21,376 nucleotides of DNA from DASZMJ01 sp035551935 (GTDB taxonomy: Bacteria > Planctomycetota > Planctomycetia > Isosphaerales > Isosphaeraceae), in assembly GCA_035551935.1 (NCBI GenBank), contig DASZMJ010000544.1, forward strand, positions 1 to 21,376, given 5' to 3'. The notes beneath the pieces were generated by a model that did no database searches, was not told where the DNA came from, and was given only the letters and a program-made list of their open reading frames with translations. This document shows positions 7,029-13,144 of the stretch, one piece after another (the stretch's first letter is position 1; each line of letters opens with the position of its first letter). The position numbers and the translations under genes were made by a program.

Positions 7029-8417
7029 ATGAGCAGCGCACCCACGACTCCCACCGGCGGCTTCCACGAGGCGAACTTCGAGGCGTTCCTGAAGGGCAGG
7101 GACGAGCCGAGCTGGCTCGTCGACCGGCGCAAGCAGGCGTTCGAGGTCTTTCGGGCGACGCCGATGCCCTCGATGCGCGACGAGGAATGGCGGCGGACCG
7201 ACATCCGGCCGCTCCGGCTCGACGCCTTCGCACCCCCGGCCCCGCACGAGCCCTCGGCCGGTGCGAAGGACTCCCTGAGCGCGGCCCGCGAGGCGCTCGC
7301 GACGACCTACGGCACGGGCCTCACCCACGTCGACGCCAGGCCCGTCGCGGCGGCCGACCCGGCCGGCCTCGGCGGCGCGGTGCTCGTCGACCTGGCGACG
7401 GCGGTCAAGGACCATCCGGACCTGCTGAAGCGGTCCCTGCTCACCGACGCCTATCCGACGACCGCCGACGCCTTCGCGGCCCTGCATGCCGCCTTCTGGA
7501 CGGGGGGGACGCTCCTCTACGTGCCGAAGGGGGTGAAGGTCGAGGCGCCGTTGTACAGCCTGGTCGGGCTCTCGGCCGAGGGGAGGGCGGACCTGGACCA
7601 TACGCTCGTCGTCCTCGAGGAGGGGGCGGAGGCGACCCTCGTCCGCGAGACCGCCGCCACCGGCCGGGTCGACGCGCCGGCGTTGCACGTCGGGGCGGTC
7701 GAGCTGTTCGTCGGCCGAGGTGCGAAGCTCCGGTTCGTCAACCTCCAGAACTGGGACGGCGGCACCTGGCACTTCAGCCGCGAGCGCGCCTTGGTCGGCC
7801 CCGACGCGAGCCTCCAGTGGACCGTCGGCGGCCTCGGCTCGCGCCTGGCGAAGGTGAATCAGGAGGTCGCGCTGACCGGCCCCGGCGCCCGCGCGCAGGT
7901 CAACGGCGTGCTATTCACGACCGGCCGGCAGCACCTGGCGTACTTCACCCGCCAGGACCACCAGGCGCACCACACGACCAGCGACCTCTTGTACAAAGGC
8001 GGCCTCAAGGACCGCTCGCGGATCGTCTGGCGCGGGATGATCCGCGTCGAGCCGGATGCCCAGCGCACCGACGCCTACCAGAAGAATGACAACCTCGTCC
8101 TCTCCGACGCCGCCCGCGCCGACTCGATCCCCGGCCTGGAGATCGAGGCCAACGACGTCCGCTGCACCCACGGCGCCACCGCCGGCCGCGTCGACGAGGA
8201 CATGATCTTCTACCTCCGCTCCCGCGGCATCGACCGCGCCACCGCCATCCGCCTGATCGTCGAGGGCTTCTTCGCCAACGTCTACGACCGCATCACCGTC
8301 GAGCCCGTCCGCGAGACGTTGCGCCGGGCGGTCGCCGAGAAGCTCGGCGACGGATTGCGGAATGCGGATTACGGATTGCGGAATCCGGAAGGAGAGAATC
8401 CAGGGAAGAGGTCATGA
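7029..8417 (+). CDS. sufD: Fe-S cluster assembly protein SufD
   Basis: SufD is the SufB paralogue that completes the SufBC2D scaffold and is linked to iron entry. It is 462 residues, with EVFRATPMPSMRDEEWRRTD, LHAAFWTGGTLLYVPKGV, NLQNWDGGTWHFSRERAL and a C-terminal HGATAGRVDEDMIFYLRSRG with the conserved histidine at H381. The last 20 or so residues (DGLRNADYGLRNPEGENPGKRS) are not SufD-like: they are encoded by the left inverted repeat of the downstream cassette, so the natural end was probably near AEKLG. No clear ribosome site precedes ATG 7029, but the frameshifted hicA reading frame ends in an ATGA overlap here, which could supply ribosomes. Its own stop overlaps the four-helix-bundle gene start as ATGA. 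Confidence 0.95.
   Translation: MSSAPTTPTGGFHEANFEAFLKGRDEPSWLVDRRKQAFEVFRATPMPSMRDEEWRRTDIRPLRLDAFAPPAPHEPSAGAKDSLSAAREALATTYGTGLTHVDARPVAAADPAGLGGAVLVDLATAVKDHPDLLKRSLLTDAYPTTADAFAALHAAFWTGGTLLYVPKGVKVEAPLYSLVGLSAEGRADLDHTLVVLEEGAEATLVRETAATGRVDAPALHVGAVELFVGRGAKLRFVNLQNWDGGTWHFSRERALVGPDASLQWTVGGLGSRLAKVNQEVALTGPGARAQVNGVLFTTGRQHLAYFTRQDHQAHHTTSDLLYKGGLKDRSRIVWRGMIRVEPDAQRTDAYQKNDNLVLSDAARADSIPGLEIEANDVRCTHGATAGRVDEDMIFYLRSRGIDRATAIRLIVEGFFANVYDRITVEPVRETLRRAVAEKLGDGLRNADYGLRNPEGENPGKRS
8352..8389. repeat. Left inverted repeat of the four-helix-bundle cassette
   Basis: This stretch is built from degenerate 7-base units (GCGGATT / GCGGAAT) and begins GGATTGCGGAAT. The same 12 bases occur in inverted orientation at the outer end of 8801-8836, on the other side of the four-helix-bundle gene. 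It lies inside the 3' end of sufD and is translated there as GLRNADYGLRN. Confidence 0.8.
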
Positions 8418-8791
8418 GTCCGGTCGATCTCAAGGCCCGGACGAAGGCGTTCGGGCTGAGGATCATCCGGGTCGTCGACAGCATCCCGAGATCGCGATCG
8501 GCGGACGTGATCGGCCGGCAATTGCTGCGGTGCGGTACCTCGGTGGGGGCGAATTACCGGGCGGCGTGTCGGGCCAGGAGCCCCGCGGAATTCTGTGCGA
8601 AGCTGGGCATCGTGGAGGAGGAGGCTGATGAGTCGATTTACTGGATGGAGTTGCTGGTCGACGCGAACCTCGTCCGTCCCGAACGGCTCCGCGACCTGAT
8701 GGCCGAGGCCGATGAGCTTCTCGCCATCGTGATCGCCTCCATCAAGACCGCACGACTCAACAACCCGACCGGTCGCGGCTCTACATCCTGA
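8414..8791 (+). CDS. Four-helix bundle protein (S23 / TIGR02436 family)
   Basis: A 125-residue all-helical protein of the family first noticed as an open frame within 23S rRNA intervening sequences. It is also structurally related to the Avd accessory protein of diversity-generating retroelements. Family marks are LKARTKAFGLRIIRVVDSIP, DVIGRQLLRCGTSVGANYRA, ACRARSPAEFCAKLGIVEEE, ADESIYWMELL and the final helix LMAEADELLAIVIASIKTAR. Such proteins form basic pentameric bundles that may bind nucleic acid; a cellular role is not established. Its ATG overlaps the sufD stop (ATGA), with GGAAGGAGAG and GGGAAGAGG upstream, and inverted repeats flank it. No reverse transcriptase, template repeat or rRNA sequence is nearby, so neither a retroelement nor an rRNA intervening sequence explains its presence here. 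Confidence 0.9.
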   Translation: MSPVDLKARTKAFGLRIIRVVDSIPRSRSADVIGRQLLRCGTSVGANYRAACRARSPAEFCAKLGIVEEEADESIYWMELLVDANLVRPERLRDLMAEADELLAIVIASIKTARLNNPTGRGSTS

Positions 8792-8800
8792 CTCTTTCCG

Positions 8801-8836
8801 GGAATCCGCATTCCGCATTCCGAATTCCGCAATCCC
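8801..8836. repeat. Right inverted repeat of the four-helix-bundle cassette
   Basis: Degenerate units ATTCCGC / ATCCGC in the opposite orientation to the left repeat; read from the other strand, 8835 to 8824 gives GGATTGCGGAAT, identical to the left outer end. It sits just upstream of the ribosome site (AGGAGCGA) of the rhodanese gene. Confidence 0.8.
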
Positions 8837-8848
8837 AGGAGCGAAGCG

Positions 8849-9703
8849 ATGGCTGACACGTATGCCCACCCCGAGGTCCTCGTCTCGGCCGACTGGGTGC
8901 AGGAGCACCTGAAGGACCCGAAGGTCCGGGTCGTCGAGAGCGACGAGGACATCCTGCTCTACGACATGGGGCACATCCCCGGCGCCGTCAAGATCGACTG
9001 GCAGGGGGACCTCCAGGACCAGCTCGTCCGCGACTACATCGATGCCGAGAAGTTCGCGGCGATCTGCGCGCGATCCGGGATCGCCAACGACACGACGGTG
9101 GTCTTCTACGGCGACAAGTCGAACTGGTGGGCCTGCTACGCCTTCTGGGCGTTCAAGCTCTTCGGCCACGCCGACTGCCGCGTCCTCAACGGCGGCCGCA
9201 AGCTCTGGATCGACCAGGGCCGGCCGACGACGCGGGAGGTCCCGTCGTACCCGCCGACCGACTACAAGGTGAAGGGGGGCGACGAGGCCGCCATCCGCGC
9301 CTTCCGCGACGACGTGCTGGCGCACATGAAGGCCGGCAAGCCGATGCTCGACGTCCGGAGCCCCGCCGAGTTCACCGGCGAGAAGCTCCACATGGAAGAC
9401 TACCCGCAGGAGGGCGCCCTCCGCGGCGGCCACATCCCCGGCGCCAAGAACGTCCCCTGGGCCCGCGCCGTCAACGACGACGGCACCTTCAAGTCCGCCG
9501 CCGAGCTCCGCGACCTCTACGAGCGCGAGTGCGGCCTGAAGTCGGCCGACGACGTCGTCGCCTACTGCCGGATCGGCGAGCGGTCGAGCCTGACCTGGTT
9601 CGTCCTGACGTACCTGCTCGGCTACCCCAGGGTCCGCAACTACGACGGCTCGTGGACCGAGTGGGGCAACCTCGTCCGCGCCCCGATCGCCAAGGGGGCT
9701 TGA
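8849..9703 (+). CDS. Two-domain rhodanese, thiosulfate sulfurtransferase
   Basis: A 284-residue cytoplasmic sulfurtransferase with tandem rhodanese domains. The N-terminal domain (about residues 8-130) is catalytically silent: the active-site loop position reads YGDKSNWWA with no cysteine. The C-terminal domain (about 150-278) has MLDVRSPAEFTGE, GGHIPGAKNVPW and the active loop AYCRIGERSS, with persulfide-forming C240, then VRNYDGSWTEWGN. The CRIGERSS loop is that of CysA/SseA-type thiosulfate sulfurtransferases. AGGAGCGA precedes the start by about 5 bases. It lies between sufD and sufE in the place where sufS is often found, which suggests it may feed or manage sulfur for the Suf machinery; that link is inferred from position only. 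Confidence 0.93.
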   Translation: MADTYAHPEVLVSADWVQEHLKDPKVRVVESDEDILLYDMGHIPGAVKIDWQGDLQDQLVRDYIDAEKFAAICARSGIANDTTVVFYGDKSNWWACYAFWAFKLFGHADCRVLNGGRKLWIDQGRPTTREVPSYPPTDYKVKGGDEAAIRAFRDDVLAHMKAGKPMLDVRSPAEFTGEKLHMEDYPQEGALRGGHIPGAKNVPWARAVNDDGTFKSAAELRDLYERECGLKSADDVVAYCRIGERSSLTWFVLTYLLGYPRVRNYDGSWTEWGNLVRAPIAKGA

Positions 9704-9790
9704 ATCGCCGGCCATCGGCCGTTCCAATGGTTTGAATACGATCAAACGACCGCCGACCGCCCGCGCCGCGACGTCCCGGAGGGCCGCCCG

Positions 9791-10222
9791 TTGCCGACCG
9801 CGCTGGATGACATCGTCGAGGAGCTCAGCGACGCCGACCGGCAGGACCGGATCGAGCTCCTGATCGACCTGGCCAAGGGCCTGCCCCCGCTGCCCGAGCG
9901 GCTCGAGCGGCTCAAGGACGCCGAGCACCGGGTCGCGGAGTGCCAGTCGCCGGTCTTCCTCTTCGTCGAGATCGACGGCGACCGGGTGGGCCTCTTCGCC
10001 GACGCGCCGATCGAGGCACCGACGGTCCGCGGGTTCGTGGCCCTCCTGGTCGAGGGCCTCGACGGCGCCACGGTCGCGGAGGTCCTCGGCGTGCCGAATG
10101 ACCTGATCGAGCGGGCCGGGATGCCGGAGATCCTCGGCATGCTCCGGGTCCGCGGCCTGCACGGCGTGCTCCGCCGCCTGAAGGCCGAAGTCGCCCGCGC
10201 CGCGGCGCGCGCCGCGGGCTGA
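9791..10222 (+). CDS. sufE: Sulfur-transfer protein SufE
   Basis: SufE accepts persulfide sulfur from a cysteine desulfurase and passes it to SufB. The 143-residue product has the family form: DDIVEELSDADRQDRIELLI, then DLAKGLPPLPERL, the active loop HRVAECQSPVFLFVEI with acceptor C51 (the same number as in E. coli SufE), APTVRGFVALLVEGLDGATV and the end helix GLHGVLRRLKAEV. The start is an uncommon TTG at 9791, supported by CGGAGGG at 9777-9783 some 7 bases upstream; no in-frame ATG is available nearby. Its usual partner SufS is not encoded here, so SufE must work with a desulfurase from elsewhere or receive sulfur from the neighbouring rhodanese. It ends 52 bases before the DUF59 gene. Confidence 0.92.
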   Translation: MPTALDDIVEELSDADRQDRIELLIDLAKGLPPLPERLERLKDAEHRVAECQSPVFLFVEIDGDRVGLFADAPIEAPTVRGFVALLVEGLDGATVAEVLGVPNDLIERAGMPEILGMLRVRGLHGVLRRLKAEVARAAARAAG

Positions 10223-10274
10223 GCCGAGGTTGGACCCGGAACGACCCGAACAGACCACCCGAGGAGCCTGCGGC

Positions 10275-10574
10275 ATGGCCGATCAAGAGGCGATCATGGA
10301 GGCACTTCGGACCGTCAAGGACCCGGAGCTGAACGTCAACGTCGTCGACCTGGGCCTCGTCTACACGATCCAGTCGCGCGACGACGAGATCGACGTCGAG
10401 ATGACCCTGACCACCCCGGCCTGCCCGGCGGGGCCGGAGATCCTCCGCAACGCGGTCGCGGCGCTCGAGCGGCTCGATGGCGTCTCGAAGGCGAACGTCA
10501 AGCTCGTGATGAACCCGCCCTGGTCCCCCGACCGGATGACCGACGCGGCCCGCGACGAGCTGGGCATCTTCTGA
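10275..10574 (+). CDS. SufT-like DUF59 / MIP18 family protein
   Basis: A 99-residue single-domain DUF59 protein, the family that includes SufT and PaaD-like Fe-S maturation factors. Hallmarks are VKDPELNVNVVDLGLVYTIQ, then VEMTLTTPACPAGPEI with the conserved TPACP cysteine, and VKLVMNPPWSPDRMT near the end. ATG 10275 is preceded by GAGGAG at 10261-10266 with an 8-base spacer; an earlier TTG in frame (10230) would add 15 poorly conserved residues and is rejected. It is the last gene of the suf array; a GC hairpin follows directly. Its likely role is helping to mature Fe-S client proteins in the cytoplasm, inferred from family and operon membership. Confidence 0.88.
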   Translation: MADQEAIMEALRTVKDPELNVNVVDLGLVYTIQSRDDEIDVEMTLTTPACPAGPEILRNAVAALERLDGVSKANVKLVMNPPWSPDRMTDAARDELGIF

Positions 10575-10575
10575 T

Positions 10576-10603
10576 CGGCGCGGCTCCGGGCGGCGCCGCG
10601 CCG
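10576..10603 (+). terminator. Hairpin at the end of the suf operon
   Basis: A perfect 9-bp stem (10576-10584 with 10595-10603, CGGCGCGGC and its complement) with a 10-base loop begins two bases after the stop of the last suf gene. There is no T run after it, so it is either a non-canonical terminator or an mRNA 3' stabiliser. Confidence 0.45.
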
Positions 10604-10731
10604 AATCCTCGTCGCGACCGCGTTGACGGGAGGGAACATCCGCCCCCGTCCGATGGTTTCCGGCATCCAGCCGTGGACAATGGCGTCCATACCCGGATGA
10701 TGGTATTATTGGTCAGACGGGACACCACTTT

Positions 10732-10742
10732 CCTTAGTAAGG
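10732..10742. promoter_or_regulatory. Candidate operator palindrome before the XRE regulator promoter
   Basis: CCTTAGTAAGG is a perfect 11-base palindrome in an unusually AT-rich patch, 21 bases upstream of the -35 box of the regulator promoter. It could be an autoregulatory site; only its symmetry and position support this. Confidence 0.25.
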
Positions 10743-10763
10743 CCCGCGATTGGTGCTTGGGTC

Positions 10764-10792
10764 TTGACAAGCGAGTGTGTCCTATCTATATA
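10764..10792 (+). promoter_or_regulatory. Strong sigma70-type promoter of the XRE/S24-like regulator
   Basis: A perfect TTGACA (10764-10769) is followed after 17 bases by TATATA (10787-10792); a shifted reading gives TATAAG with a 19-base spacer. The match stands out in this GC-rich genome. Transcription would start near 10800, leaving a leader of about 75 bases before the preferred GTG start. Confidence 0.7.
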
Positions 10793-10876
10793 AGCCTATT
10801 CCGTTCCCTCCGGCATCCTTGAGTGGCCAATTCGGCCACCCTCGTGGGGGGTCCCCGTCCATCGGGAACGCGCGCC

Positions 10877-11677
10877 GTGGCCCGCAAGAAGACACCGAAA
10901 GTCCGCGTCAATGCCAAGGCATTGATCTCCAGCCGGCTCCGCGAGGTCCGCCAGGACCTCTTCGGCGAGCACGGCGGCCCGGAGTTGGCCCGGCGACTGA
11001 ACCTGCCGGCCCGGACCTGGTACAACTACGAGACCGGCGTCACGGTGCCGGCGGAAGTGATCCTGTCGTTCATCGACCAGACGGGGACCAACCCGGTCTG
11101 GCTGCTCAACGGCGACGGGCCGAAGTATCGCCGCGGCCTGGAGGAGTACGTCCTGGCGGACCTCAGCCCCGAGGAATTGATCCGCCGCGGCCTGGAGAAG
11201 CTCGAGCAGGAGCCCAACGACGTCGTCGTCGTCGCGCCGGAGAACCTGCCGGCCGAGAGCGCGTCGGATTACGTCGCGGTCCCCCTGGTGTCGCTGCCCG
11301 ACCTGCTGGGCCGGATCCCGGCGACGGCGATCGCCGAGGGCTACATCATGGCCTATCGCCAGTGGCTGCCCCACCCGCGCGAGACGGTCGGTGTCCGGCT
11401 CGAGGACGACGCGATGCACCCGATCCTGCCCGTCGGCTCGCTCGCGGCCGTGGACCGCACGGTCCACGACCCCAAGCTGCTCCAGGGCCGGATCGTCGCC
11501 GCGGCGCCCGACGGGGTGCCGATGATCCGCTGGCTCGAGGTCAGCGGCCGGCACCTGATCCTCCGCCCCAGCCAGCCCAGCCGCGAGCACCCGATGATCC
11601 CCATCGAGCTCGACGACGACGCCCCCGCGCCGATCCTCGGCCAGGTCGTCTGGTCGTGGAGCCGCTTCGGCGGCTGA
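10877..11677 (+). CDS. XRE-type regulator with a degenerate LexA/S24-like domain
   Basis: A 266-residue predicted transcription regulator with its own strong promoter. The N-terminal part (about residues 12-75) is a helix-turn-helix that recognises itself in SSRLREVRQDLF, GPELARRLNLPARTWYNYET and VPAEVILSFIDQTGTNPVWL. A charged linker (110-140) leads to a C-terminal domain resembling LexA/CI S24 folds: VGVRLEDDAMHPILPVGSLA, then RIVAAAPDGVPMIRWLEV and LRPSQP. The position normally occupied by the catalytic serine of a D-S-M-x-P motif is alanine (A179), and the usual lysine region reads MIRWL, so self-cleavage is not expected. GTG 10877 is chosen over GTG 10823 because GGGA lies 9 bases upstream and the protein then begins ARKKTPKVRVNAKAL; the earlier start has no ribosome site. 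Target genes are unknown. Confidence 0.78.
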   Translation: MARKKTPKVRVNAKALISSRLREVRQDLFGEHGGPELARRLNLPARTWYNYETGVTVPAEVILSFIDQTGTNPVWLLNGDGPKYRRGLEEYVLADLSPEELIRRGLEKLEQEPNDVVVVAPENLPAESASDYVAVPLVSLPDLLGRIPATAIAEGYIMAYRQWLPHPRETVGVRLEDDAMHPILPVGSLAAVDRTVHDPKLLQGRIVAAAPDGVPMIRWLEVSGRHLILRPSQPSREHPMIPIELDDDAPAPILGQVVWSWSRFGG

Positions 11678-11683
11678 CCCTTC

Positions 11684-11745
11684 GTAGGCCGGGCATCGCC
11701 CACCTTCTTATATGTATATAAAAAGGTGGGCGATGCCCGGCCTAC
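11684..11745. repeat. REPIN-like inverted repeat between convergent genes
   Basis: Two 23-base arms (11684-11706 and 11723-11745) are perfect inverted copies around a 16-base AT-rich loop. Each outer end is GTAG, followed by an inner small palindrome GGGC-ATC-GCCC. This GTAG-plus-hairpin layout, with two copies head to head, is that of REP/REPIN elements. It also lies between the convergent regulator and DUF1501 genes, so it may stop transcription from both sides. Confidence 0.75.
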
Positions 11746-11769
11746 CATGGGCTGGATGCCACGCGACGG

Positions 11770-13029
11770 TCAGGCCAGCAGCTCCCGGATCGGCCGGCCG
11801 GCGCTGAACTTGATCGGCCGGCCGGTGGCGGGGGCGACGTTCTCCTTGACCGGGTCGAGGCCAAGCGTCGCGAGGATCGTCGCGTGGACGTCCTCGATGC
11901 CGATCGGCCGCGCGGGCGCCTTCGAACCCTCCGGGTCGGTGGCGCCGACGGCAAGGCCGCCGCGGAGGCCGCCGCCGGCCAGGGCGAGGCTGTAGCCGTC
12001 GGTCCAGTGGTCGCGCCCCCCGGCGACGTTGACCTTGGGCGTGCGGCCGAACTCGCCGCCGCAGAGCACGACCGTCCGGCCGAGCAGGTCGCGCCGCTTC
12101 AGGTCGCGGAGCAAGGCGGCGAAGGCCGGGTCGAGCACGCCGACGAGCCGGCGATGGACCTCGTGGTTGTTGACGTGCGAATCCCAGCCGTCGAGCGTCA
12201 CCTCGACGCAGCGCACGCCGACCTCGATGAGCCGACGAGCCGCCAGGCACGCGCGGCCGAACGGGGTCTCGCCGTACTCGGCGCGGACGCTCGCCGGCTC
12301 GCGATTCAGCTCGAAGGCGCGCAGTTGCTCGGAGGACATCATCACGCGGGCCCGGTCGATCGACTCGCGGTGCAAGGTCGCGGCCACGCGCGCCCGGCGG
12401 CCGCGGGCGAAGGCACGCTCGACGATCTCGAGGTCGCCGACGCGGCCCGCGTCGCGCGGGGCGGGGACCGGCGCGGCCACGTCGGGCAGCTTGCCGCCGG
12501 GGTCGCCGACCTGGAAGGCGTCGTACTCCGCGCCCAGGAACCCGCCCCGGCCCGGCCAGCGGCCGGCGAGGATCGAGATGTGCCGCGGGATCTCGGTCCG
12601 GCCCGTCGGCAGCTCGTGGCAGCAGATGGCGCCGATCGAGGGGTGCTCGACCGTCGGGTCGGGCCGGTAGCCCGTCTTCATCAGGTACGTGCCCCGCTCG
12701 TGGTCCCCCTCCTTGCTGACGAGCGACCGCAACAGCGCCACCGATCCCAACTGGTCGGCCAATTGCTCGAACCCTTTGGCCAGCTCGACCCCCTTGACCG
12801 CCGTCGCGATCGCCTTCGTGCCGGCGGCGGCCGTCGTGTTCGGGTGCGGTTCGAACGTCTCGAGCTGGCTCGGCCCGCCGTTGAGCCAGAGCAGGATGAC
12901 CGACCGCGCCGGCTCGCGCGACCGCTCGGCCTGCGCGGCCAGCAGGTGCCCGACGGGCGTCAGCCAGCCCAGGCCCGTCAGGGCGAGGAAGCCGCGGCGG
13001 TCGATCGTCGGCGGGGTTGGCAGGAACAT
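11770..13029 (-). CDS. DUF1501 domain-containing secreted protein
   Basis: A 419-residue DUF1501 protein, a family expanded in planctomycetes and related to the sulfatase/alkaline phosphatase fold; substrate unknown. The N-terminus IDRRGFLALTGLGWL with R11-R12 is a Tat-type export signal. Family landmarks include SVILLWLNGGPSQLETFEPH, GTKAIATAVKGVEL, VALLRSLVSKEGDHERGTYL, DGWDSHVNNHE, VVLCGGEFGRTPKVN and GGRDHWTDGYSLALAGGG, with the final GIEDVHATILATLGLD. The conserved His and Asp residues in these motifs could bind metal. It lies downstream of the DUF1549/DUF1553 gene on the same strand, the standard pairing, but a 29-bp-arm hairpin sits in the 115-base gap and could reduce its expression relative to the upstream gene. 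Confidence 0.93.
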   Translation of the reverse strand: MFLPTPPTIDRRGFLALTGLGWLTPVGHLLAAQAERSREPARSVILLWLNGGPSQLETFEPHPNTTAAAGTKAIATAVKGVELAKGFEQLADQLGSVALLRSLVSKEGDHERGTYLMKTGYRPDPTVEHPSIGAICCHELPTGRTEIPRHISILAGRWPGRGGFLGAEYDAFQVGDPGGKLPDVAAPVPAPRDAGRVGDLEIVERAFARGRRARVAATLHRESIDRARVMMSSEQLRAFELNREPASVRAEYGETPFGRACLAARRLIEVGVRCVEVTLDGWDSHVNNHEVHRRLVGVLDPAFAALLRDLKRRDLLGRTVVLCGGEFGRTPKVNVAGGRDHWTDGYSLALAGGGLRGGLAVGATDPEGSKAPARPIGIEDVHATILATLGLDPVKENVAPATGRPIKFSAGRPIRELLA

Positions 13030-13051
13030 GGGGGTGACTCGCGATCGCCTT

Positions 13052-13121
13052 TCGTAGGGTCCGCTCCTGCGGACCTCTTCGAGATCGTGACGGAAGAGGT
13101 CCGCAGGAGCGGACCCTACGA
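13052..13121. repeat. REPIN-like inverted repeat with 29-base arms
   Basis: Arms 13052-13080 and 13093-13121 are perfect inverted copies around a 12-base loop. Inside each arm GTAG is followed by the palindrome GGTCCGC-TCCT-GCGGACC. It fills most of the gap between the DUF1549/DUF1553 and DUF1501 genes, so the transcript would fold into a very stable hairpin just before the DUF1501 start. Confidence 0.8.
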
Positions 13122-13144
13122 GGAGCGGTCCGTGGGATTCGGTA

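Larger units (their letters stand above)
8352..8835 (+). mobile_element. Putative four-helix-bundle cassette bounded by inverted repeats
   Basis: About 484 bp comprising a single gene (8414-8791) between imperfect inverted repeats whose outer 12 bases match exactly. The repeats extend inward with similarity (GCGGAATCCGGAAGGAGAG on the left against GCGGATTCCCGGAAAGAG on the reversed right). The left end overwrites the sufD C-terminus. There is no transposase, so any mobility would be non-autonomous or driven in trans. Interpretation as a mobile unit is an inference from the repeat symmetry and the sufD tail. Confidence 0.5.

Noticed and set aside
8414..8791. Diversity-generating retroelement, because four-helix-bundle proteins resemble Avd
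   Set aside because: No reverse transcriptase, template/variable repeat pair or adenine-biased repeat is present nearby.
8369..10276. Open minus-strand frame spanning four-helix-bundle, rhodanese and sufE genes
   Set aside because: It crosses three well-supported plus-strand genes and has no recognisable domain.
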